NCBI GenBank assembly: GCA_963920525.1
Contig: OY986439.1
Span: 22,534,819-22,598,818 of the forward strand
Direction of reading: 5' to 3'
DNA length: 64,000 nt
DNA from: Dichetophora obliterata
Lineage: Eukaryota; Arthropoda; Insecta; Diptera; Sciomyzidae
Below, piece after piece: positions 56,619 to 64,000 of this stretch. The first letter of the stretch is position 1; every line of letters begins with the position of its first letter. The position numbers were made by a program, and so were the translations under genes. The notes beneath the pieces were generated by a model that was not told the origin of the DNA, made no database searches, and worked only from the letters and a program-made list of their open reading frames with translations.

Positions 56619-57978
56619 TACTATAACTAAAAAACCTGTGTTCTGTACTGCTAGGCGTTTTGCATTTTTTCGGTTACTTTTTTGGTTATTTCAATGGTAT
56701 TTTTAACCGGTACTAATTACTTAAATAAATAAGTTAAGTAACTAGTAATTTAACTAGTATTTACAACTGCTTAGATTGCCATTAAAACTGGTAACTTTAT
56801 TAGAAACTTAACTGGTATATATAATAGATGTCATATTGCGTGAGCGAGACAACTATATTTTGAACAGTGCCTCAAAAAACCTTAGCAAGAAAAGGATACA
56901 AAATCTCACGTACACAAAAGTTTCGGTTAAATTTTTCCCATGGCTCTGTATAAAGTGATAGAAAATGCTGACTGAAACTTCCGTATTGCTTTTAGTAAGA
57001 TTATCGGTAAAATAACGAGCAATGTTCTTGCAGGGAAGTTATCATAACATATGTAATTGTAATGCTTTCGATGGACGATCAATCCAATTTAGCTTGAAGA
57101 ACGGGAGCAGTCATCCATCAAGACGAGGAGATCTGATCTATCGTTGGCTGCAGACCTTTGTTTTAGAATTAGTGTTCTATGTAAGAGATATATTAATCCT
57201 TAACCTAGTATAGGCCAATGATATACTACGGCACGCTTCCTAGTTTTCCGAAAAAGGATATTAAGAATCCCTAATTAAGGTAATGAATTTACGTAAATAG
57301 GATTGAGGTTCTCTTGCGATATCAAATTATTGGGAAACCAATGGTTATTTTAATGGTAGACATGAACAATTCTAGTGACTTAAGGTGTCACAGTCAAATA
57401 TAAATGTTCTAAGAACTTTTGGTCTGTAAACGGAATGTTGAAGAGCCTTGTCTGATGGAACCTTTTGCCCGGGTACTGACTGTCATGGGGCTGTGGTCCT
57501 TCAGGGTTTCATTCGTACTGGTTGTGGTTGGAGACCAGGAAGGTCGGTGTGAGTTACACCTTGTTTAATTCGGGTTAGTAACTCCCGTAAATTCCTAAGA
57601 GAGTGATGGTAGATAATATTCTCGATAATTTCAAACAGTTAATGTTAGGAAGGAAAGCAAATACCGGATCAATATACTGTTGCCTTTGGAATTTGAGGAC
57701 AGGTGACGGGGAAACCTAAACAATCTGAGTAGTGTCCATCAATTGGTGGGAAACCTGATTACATAAGCAACAGTACCATATGTCTAGAGGTATGGTATTT
57801 CCTCCTATTTTTCATGACAAAGATCTGCCAAATCTTTGAACGTGATAACAAAGTTGCGTACCAAAAAAAAAATGGGTTAAATTATCAGTATTTATACTCG
57901 ATATGATCCATGATTATTGTTTAAATAACCTAGTCATGTACAATTTTAGTGGCTGAAGGTGTCACGGTCATGTACATA
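56619..57978. other. Unassigned repeat-like sequence left of the Tc1-like element
   Basis: 57200-57800 has mixed composition and phrases such as ctggttgtggttggagaccagg and ggtcggtgtgagttacacc, reminiscent of LINE or gene UTR. It would be continuous with 59632-59890 before the Tc1 insertion. No domain could be read. Confidence 0.35.
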
Positions 57979-59631
57979 CTATGAGCGTCAGAAGTGAGTC
58001 AACACCTATGAAATTGTTTTCTTTTTAGATTATGAGATCAAAATAAGAGAAGCATCGATTCTAATTGCTCGAACTCAAAGGCTTATTCCATATTGAAAGA
58101 ATAAAAACAAAAACACAGCAACAACTATGCAGCTTAAGTTTTTAAGTACAGTTAAACACAAATACATCACATATTGCACGTCAAAAGTGAATCAACACTT
58201 GTGTAATGAAAAGTCTGTGTGATTAACACCGTTAAATTTGCAGTTACTTTTGGGTGTGGCTCTACTCGAACAAAGTAAATGAACATTATATGCAGTATAT
58301 GCAGTGAAACAGTCAACGAACAATAAAAGTAATATTCAGAAACATGAGAACCGAAATCTCGCTAGATACCAGGAAAATCATTGTGGATTTAAGGAAAAGT
58401 GGCAAATTTTTGCGCGAAATTTCTAGAATTGTTGGAAGGAACCACACATCTATAAAAAAAATCGTGGATAAATTTCAAAACTATAAGCAATTAGAAAATT
58501 TTAGCGACCAGGCCGATCAAAACGTCTAAGTGAAAGAGAAGTGAAAGGAATAATTTCCACTGTAAGAAAAAATCCTGGAGCCAGTGCAGTGCAGATTGCT
58601 CAAGATATCACAACGGAGCTCGAAAAGGGTGTAAGTGCCAGCACCGTAAGAAGAATTTTACATAAAACTGGTTTTTTTGGCCGCAGACCACGAAATAAAC
58701 CATACATTTCTAAAGTTAATAAAACAACATGTCTCAATTATGCTGATAAATACAAAAACAAAGTTTATTCGTTTTCGAACACTGTTCTTTTTACAGATGA
58801 AAGTAAGTTTGAAATATTTGGTTCAGAAAAGCCAAGGAAAATATTTAGGAAAGAGAATGCAGAGTACAATGAGCAAAACCTTCAAACTACGGTGAAACAT
58901 GGTGGAGGCTCGGTTATGGTCTGGGGATGTTTTGCGGCATCGGGTGTGGGAGAAATTGCTTTTATTGACACCACAATGAATGCACAAGGTTACTTAAAGG
59001 TAAAACAAGAAAATGTCACACCAAGCGTTGCTTAATTGGGTTTGCCTGGGCATTGGATCTTCCAGCAAGACAATGACCCCAAGCATACGTCACGTTTGGC
59101 AAAAGAATGGCTCCTATACCGAACACCAAAACTGTTGGATCACCCCCCGCAATCCCCAAACCTTAATCTAATTGAGCATATTTGGGACTACTTGGACCGG
59201 CAGATACGAAAAGCAAAGATAACCAGCAAATAATCCCTTAAAGCAGTGCTTCTAGAGGAGTGGAGAAAGATACCTGTGGCGTACACCAAAAAGTTAGTAG
59301 AATCGATGCCCCGAAGGCTACAAGAGGTTATAAAGGCCAATGGGGCCAAACAAAATATTAACTACTATAAAGTCGACAGTTTTTGCCTTTAAATTAACTT
59401 TAAATACAAGTGTTGTCTCACTTTTGATGCACAAAATATGGTTCGTTTTTGTTCAACTGTGCATAAAAATTCAAGTGTCATGGATGTTTTTGTGTTTTTG
59501 CTATTATTTTGTTAATATTAAATAAACGTTTTAGTTTGTGTACTTAGAATCGATGCGTCTTTTATTTTGATCTCATAATCTAAAGAGAAACAAACATTTC
59601 ATACGAGTTGACTCACTTTTAACGCTCATAG
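57979..59631. mobile_element. 1653-bp Tc1-like element with IR/DR ends
   Basis: TIRs CTATGAGCGT... of about 85 bp at 57979 and 59631. Each end carries an outer (57985-58006; 59605-59625) and an inner (58179-58200; 59408-59429) copy of CGTCA(A/G)AAGTGA.TCAACAC, about 190 bp apart: the IR/DR arrangement. Full-length for a Tc1 element. The left flank includes TA (57977-57978); the right one is altered (TC). Confidence 0.92.
58344..59392 (+). pseudogene. Tc1-like DD34E transposase, nearly intact
   Basis: About 345 residues. PAIRED-like HTH with KIIVDLRKSGKFLREISRIV, GRNHTSIKKIVDKF and a second helix set ISTVRKNPGASAVQIAQDIT, STVRRILHKTGF. Catalytic core: LFTDESKFEIFG (D1), GGGSVMVWGCF, HWIFQQDNDPKHTS (D2), SPNLNLIEHIWDYLD (E); 34 residues separate D2 and E. 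C-terminal VESMPRRLQEVIKANG. Lesions: frameshift at about 58505, TAA at 59033-59035, TAA near 59231. Low decay compared with other elements here suggests recent activity. Confidence 0.9.
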
Positions 59632-59890
59632 TCGTTCAAAACAATTTTGAATATAAGTCTGTTGCTATGAAATTAGGGGAACCTGTCTGGTGGATCCTTT
59701 GAATTCCGAAGGGCGTTGGCCGACGCTAAATATTTGTCCCATGCGATGGAGCACAGTAAAATTAAGCCTACACGGCAGGGGTCTACGTAAAACACAAAGT
59801 GGATAACTGTCTCCTACAAGCGAGGGACAGAAATGGCTGGCACACGTTCTTAGATAAGGCCAAGATCGACATACGGTTGTAGCGCCAATT
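59632..59890. other. Unassigned flank right of the Tc1-like element
   Basis: Moderate GC, contains ggccgacgctaaatatttg and gagggacagaaatgg. Probably continuous with 57.2-57.98 kb; identity not established. Confidence 0.35.
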
Positions 59891-60069
59891 ACACTGAACC
59901 AAAAAGGTACATTATATTAATGAAAAGGTGCATTAATTTCAATGAATTATTCATTGATTTTGGTCTAATGAACTGTGGTCATTGATTTCAATGAATTTTC
60001 TTCATACTTTAATGAATAGTTCATTTAACTTAGTGATTTCCAATGAATGGTTCCTTGAATATCAATGTA

Positions 60070-60300
60070 CACTTCATTGATTTTTTCATTGAATTTAATG
60101 AAAAGTTCATTGAATTCAATGTAAAGTTTATTGAATTCAATGTAAAGTTCATTGAATTCAATGTAAAGTTCATTGAATTCAATGTAAAGTTCATTGAATT
60201 CAATGTAAGTTTCATTGAATTCAATGTAAGGTTCATTGAATTCAATGTAAGGTTCATTGAATTAAATGTATAGTTCATTGAATTCAATGTATTAAAGTTC
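60070..60300. repeat. 21-bp minisatellite, left array
   Basis: About 11 consecutive near-identical units, degrading outwards on both sides. Because 21 is a multiple of 3 both strands are open (IEFNVKF and LNSMNFT heptapeptides); these ORFs are by-products. Confidence 0.9.
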
Positions 60301-60578
60301 ATTGAATTCTATGTATAGTTCATTGAATTCAATGTATTATAGTTCATTGAATTTAATGTATTTAGTTTATTGGATTCAATGTACAGTTCATTAAATTTGA
60401 TGTATTCAGTTCATTGAATTCCATGTATATTTCATTAAATTTAATGTATTTAGTTCATTGGAATGAATGATCTATACATTAAATTCAACGAATTATTTGT
60501 TAGTCCCTCTCTAAACATTTTTAAAATAAGTAAATAATTACAATTTCAACAATATTTGTTTTTATTTTAAAGAGTCAA

Positions 60579-61144
60579 TTATTTAGCAAATTTTCGAAGA
60601 TTTTGAATAGTTTTAAATTTATAAAAATATACGGCAATAAACTCCCACAGGAGAGTGCATGCCGCAGGATGTTTTAATTGAAATAATTGAAAAATTTTAA
60701 AGCACACATCTACGGCTCTAATAAAACTAGCAAATTGAAATTTTACACCATCCATGAATGTACTGGTAATTGTATGCTTTAGGAAAGTTTTTCTTCCAAA
60801 GTTGTCCTTACTGCATACTTTTTGAGTGGGCACCAAATACCCATGAAGGCTCCAAAGAAGTTTCATAGCAGTACTGTCTGGAAAGATATTAATTGAAAAA
60901 ATAACTATTTATTTATTTAGCCTCGAGAAAAATTAAGCTTACCACTATAATTAGTGAAATCTTCAATTTCTGCCAACTTTGCCCGCACAGCTTTATCTTT
61001 TATGTGGTTTTCATCCTTTAAAAATGTAAACATTTTTTTAAAATGAATAAGGTAAAAACACAGCCAGGTATATTTCCTATTATTTACTAATACTAATAGT
61101 AATTCAACAGATTTAAATTTTCTTTTACATTCAAAGCACAACAT
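60579..61144 (-). CDS. Two-exon ORF of unknown function inside the minisatellite-bounded element
   Basis: Minus-strand exon 1 61144-60943 (ATG 61144), donor GTAAGC, 65-bp intron with acceptor TTTCCAG, exon 2 60877-60579 ending in TAA. 202 + 299 nt keep frame, giving 166 residues without a stop. The N-terminus reads MLCFECKRKFKSVELLL, a Cys-X2-Cys start like a zinc finger, though no matching His pair follows. The middle has DENHIKDKAVRAKLAEIEDF. The C-terminal half (MKLLWSLHGYLVPTQKVC, KHTITSTFMDGVKFQFASF) is hydrophobic-aromatic and not recognised. A second small intron within exon 1 is possible. It may be a transposon gene or a captured host fragment. Confidence 0.5.
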
Positions 61145-61261
61145 TTTCTTCACTTTTAATTTAATTTATTATCACCTTTTATCTAAAATTTACACACACA
61201 ATTGCCACACGTCTTCACAACTTCGCGTTTCACTTCAAACAAAATTGGGAAGGGAATAAAT

Positions 61262-61485
61262 TAGTATACATTGAATTTAATGAACTATGCATTGAATTTA
61301 ATGAACTATACATTGAATTCAATGAACTATACATTGAAATCAATGAACAATACATTGAATTCAATGAACTATACATTAAATTCAATGAACCATTCATTAA
61401 ATTCAATGAACTATACATTGAATTCAATGACCTATACATTGAATTTAATGAAATATACATTGCATTTAATGACCTAAACAATGAA
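61262..61485. repeat. 21-bp minisatellite, right array (inverted)
   Basis: About 10 units of ACTATACATTGAATTCAATGA, the reverse complement of the left array unit apart from one or two bases. Confidence 0.9.
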
Positions 61486-61689
61486 TAAAATAATAAAATA
61501 AAAAAATAAAATATCTACTAAAAAACTCACTTATACGCACATTTTTTAACAAATTGCATTTCTACTGGATCCATCGGTATTGGTTTATAATTATAAATAA
61601 TTGAATTATACACGGAGATTGTATTTAAAACTGATCAAATAATTTTATAGCACGTTTCAAATCATGTCCTGTTTCATAATTATTATTGC

Positions 61690-62445
61690 TTTTTGTTTAA
61701 TTTTTAATTTAATTTGTAATTTGGCTTTATTCAAATATTAGTACATAAGAAATAGTTATTCTTTTGCGCACAATAAAATAGTATAATATATATCTCGAAC
61801 AAACATAAGATCAGAATGAAAAAGAAACAAACAGTTATTAAATTTATATATAAAAACCACTTAAGTTAAATTCTAAAAGTAGTTTAATTAAAATAATAAA
61901 ATCAACAAAAACTTATATCTAATGAATAATTAAATAAAAAAAGGGTTAAATGAGAAGAAGAGAGAAAGTAAAAGAGAAACGAGAATTCAAGAAAAATGTG
62001 CAGATATTAATTGCTTAAGGTTTTGTGCGTTGGAAATAGATTTAAGGTACCTCGGCAAGGAGTTCCACAATCTAATGGTGCTTACGAAAAAAAGTCTCTA
62101 GGAATTTAAATATTTAAAGCGAGGAACTACCAAATTTAAGCTTCTGGCTGATAAACAAAACTGAAGTTTAGAATATAGATAGTTTGGAGTTTTCGAGTGT
62201 ATCAGCTTATGCAGGAATATACAATTTCTTGCTTCTAAATAATGTTCCACATTGCATCCCAGAATTCGGGTGCTTAGACCAGTAACATGGCAAAATCTTC
62301 TGAGACCATACACATAACGGGCCGCATAGTTTAACGCCACTTGCAGTTTATGTAACGAATGTGAGTCCAGATTACTAAACACCACTTCAAAATAATTTAT
62401 TGAAGGCATAATCAACTGTAAATTTCGAAATAATCGGAAAGCTTT
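61690..62445 (-). pseudogene. 5'-truncated LINE, RT C-terminus
   Basis: Minus strand: FRLFRNLQLIMPSINYFEVVFSN-type start (about 62440), LHKLQVALNYAARYVYGLRRF, YLEARNCIFLHKLIHSKTPNYL, then after a frameshift STIRLWNSLPRYLKSISNA to a stop near 61995. Same family as the fragment at 5.3-6.2 kb (YNNIARYVYSL, RFDHVS). The 3' UTR probably reaches about 61690. Dead copy. Confidence 0.85.
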
Positions 62446-63829
62446 TTTATTGGTTAAACAATTTTTTTGAAAATTTTAATTCTTGAAATATTTTTAAAGA
62501 ATATTAAAAACGAGGTATTTTAGACACTAGGAGCATTTTTAGTTGACAGTTGTTCTTTTTATTTCAAAGTATTTTAACAAATTAGGTTTTTGTTTTGTAA
62601 AAAATATAACTATACAGAGTTGTTTTTGTTGTTGTTGCTTTTTTCAAACCTACATGATCTAAATATCTCACAATCAAAATGATGACTTGTTTACTTATCT
62701 TTTTTATGCCTTCGGACCCTTTGGGAGGTGGAAGGCGGCTTGAATCCCAAAAGCCCCTCTTAACCATGGTACTGCCTCAATTTAATAAATAATTAATAGT
62801 AAAAAGTTGTGAGTTTCTTTGTGATCTTATAAAAGTTGCATTTTCGAGTTGTAATATATTTTTTGTTTGAAAATAGTTGTATTTATAAGTATTTATTCAA
62901 ACACTGACGCTCATTCGGTCCCCAAAACATGTCCCCAAAACATGATTAATTTCTTTTTTTTTCGAAATACAGAATCACCTTCCAAAATATAAGATTTTTT
63001 AAAAAATAAGTTGACATCTCCATTCTGAAGACTGCATAAGCCTTCAATTATGTTTAACATCTAAAGAAATATTCACCTTTGATTTTTTTCTTCAAACTCG
63101 TACATATGTTTTTTTGTACATCTTTTTATCAATAGCACATTTTATTTCTTATCTATCAAATCCGTCCACAAGGTCGTTTTTGATGTGAGCATTGCAGATA
63201 CTACTCATGGTTTTAATTCGCTCTCTTTTGTGCTTCGGATTTTATGAACATTTTTCCAATTAACTGCGAAACAGCTGTCATTTATTTAACTTGAGCTGAT
63301 TATCTTCTTTTCTCATTTCCCGTTGTGGTTGCTATCGATGACGCACATTTATGATGACGCAGTTTTAAATCGAGTCAGTGTAGATAATGTAATCTTATCG
63401 ATGAGTATAGCTCGGCAGAGAATGTTTTTGCGCTAGGCCAAAAAACATGTGGCATAATTTTAGGATCATTCTTAATTAGATTAGTTGGAATGAATTCTTA
63501 TTATTGCCAGACAACAAGCTGAAATGTGTTTGAGTATCTACATTATTGGTTTAAAATAAATGTAGTCGTAAATTGAACAATATTGGTAAGTGATTTGATA
63601 AACAATGTAGTTAGTATATGAAATATAAGAAAAACATAAGAATTGGAGGTTTAAAATCAAGGTTCAAAAATAAACATTTCTCAAGAGTAAATTAGTGAAG
63701 CGAGTTATTTGAAAGTTTGAGGGTAAACATATTAAGGCATGTTTTAAGGATTAATGACTTAAAAAAGTGTACATGTTTATAGTTATAGTGTAGAGTGTAA
63801 AGACAGATCTTCTCGTGCATCATACATAC
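62446..63829. other. AT-rich spacer, no gene recognised
   Basis: Short GC-richer patch at 62705-62770 (ccttcggaccctttgggagg) of unknown origin, and a 15-bp direct repeat tccccaaaacatg at 62920-62946. No ORF of note. Confidence 0.45.
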
Positions 63830-64000
63830 ACCCAAAAAAAAGCGGAGTAAAAAAAGTCATATTTGGAGTCAATTTAACTCTTTTCGTGCATGGTATTTTG
63901 CCAAAGCTGTAAAAACTATATTTAACTCCGTTTGTGCGTTCAATTTACTATAAAAATTGGATTTGTTTGAACAGTCGTACTGACTCCGTTTGGAGTTGTT
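63830..64000. repeat. Short GGAGT/ACTCC repeats at window edge
   Basis: ggagtaaaa, ggagtcaatttaactc, aactccgtttgtgcg and gactccgtttggagtt suggest the left end of a repeat that continues beyond the window. Confidence 0.4.

Larger units (their letters stand above)
59893..61490. mobile_element. Candidate transposon with minisatellite terminal inverted repeats
   Basis: Left block 59940-60480 and right block 61262-61485 are arrays of the same 21-bp unit (GTAAAGTTCATTGAATTCAAT and variants) in opposite orientation, framing a unique 780-bp core with a small spliced gene on the minus strand. Unit core ATTGAATTCAAT is itself palindromic. The outermost limits (about 59893 and 61490) are approximate; no target duplication identified. 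Confidence 0.6.

Noticed and set aside
60030..60302. Long ORFs on both strands (repeats of LNSMNFT / IEFNVKF)
   Set aside because: Direct consequence of a 21-bp stop-free repeat; no gene structure.
61230..61481. ORFs over the right minisatellite array
   Set aside because: Same reason as the left array.

Overview
The window looks like a transposon-rich intergenic and intronic stretch from an AT-rich insect nuclear genome, most likely a higher fly (Diptera, probably calyptrate). The evidence is two fly-type host genes with short introns, irritans-type mariners, Helitron-like repeats, Jockey/CR1-like and RNase H-bearing non-LTR retrotransposons, and many MITEs. Species cannot be fixed from the sequence alone. 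There are no bacterial operons, CRISPR arrays, rRNA genes or convincing tRNA genes.

Host genes. A secreted or membrane alkaline phosphatase gene runs on the + strand at 12912-14179 (two 3' exons). A chondroitin sulfate synthase gene (Chsy) runs on the - strand at 20724-19366 (five exons coding for the N-terminal half). The 5' exons of the first and the 3' exon(s) of the second are not in the window, and the two face each other, so at least one has an intron expanded by transposons or the locus is rearranged.

Mobile DNA by region. 0-7 kb: transposase end, foldback and TIR elements (one foldback carries a bacterial-looking ORF), and a Helitron-like satellite block holding a LINE fragment. 8-12.3 kb: a three-layer nest, hAT inside an RNase H-type LINE inside a mariner, with target duplications at both levels. 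16-19.3 kb: more LINE remnants and a Helitron-like fragment. 21-30.6 kb: one - strand LINE split into four pieces by three insertions. 33-36.5 kb: three arrays of a roughly 90-bp satellite, a 48-bp coding repeat and a dispersed repeat shared with 55 kb. 37-38.8 kb: a second three-layer nest (hAT with 8-bp TSD, TA-type MITE, TTAA-type MITE). 41.8-45 kb: an internally deleted LINE. 45-46.7 kb: a Tc1-like element holding a tRNA-derived SINE. 46.7-52 kb: foldbacks and MITEs.

The most interesting elements are near the right end. A two-gene transposon (52.6-56.6 kb) has a large transposase-like ORF plus a spliced, still open DUF4806-like gene. A Tc1-like element (58.0-59.6 kb) is complete at both ends, with IR/DR-type ends and a DD34E transposase broken only by a few lesions. 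An element at about 59.9-61.5 kb has terminal inverted repeats that are opposed arrays of a 21-bp minisatellite around a small two-exon gene with intact splice phase.
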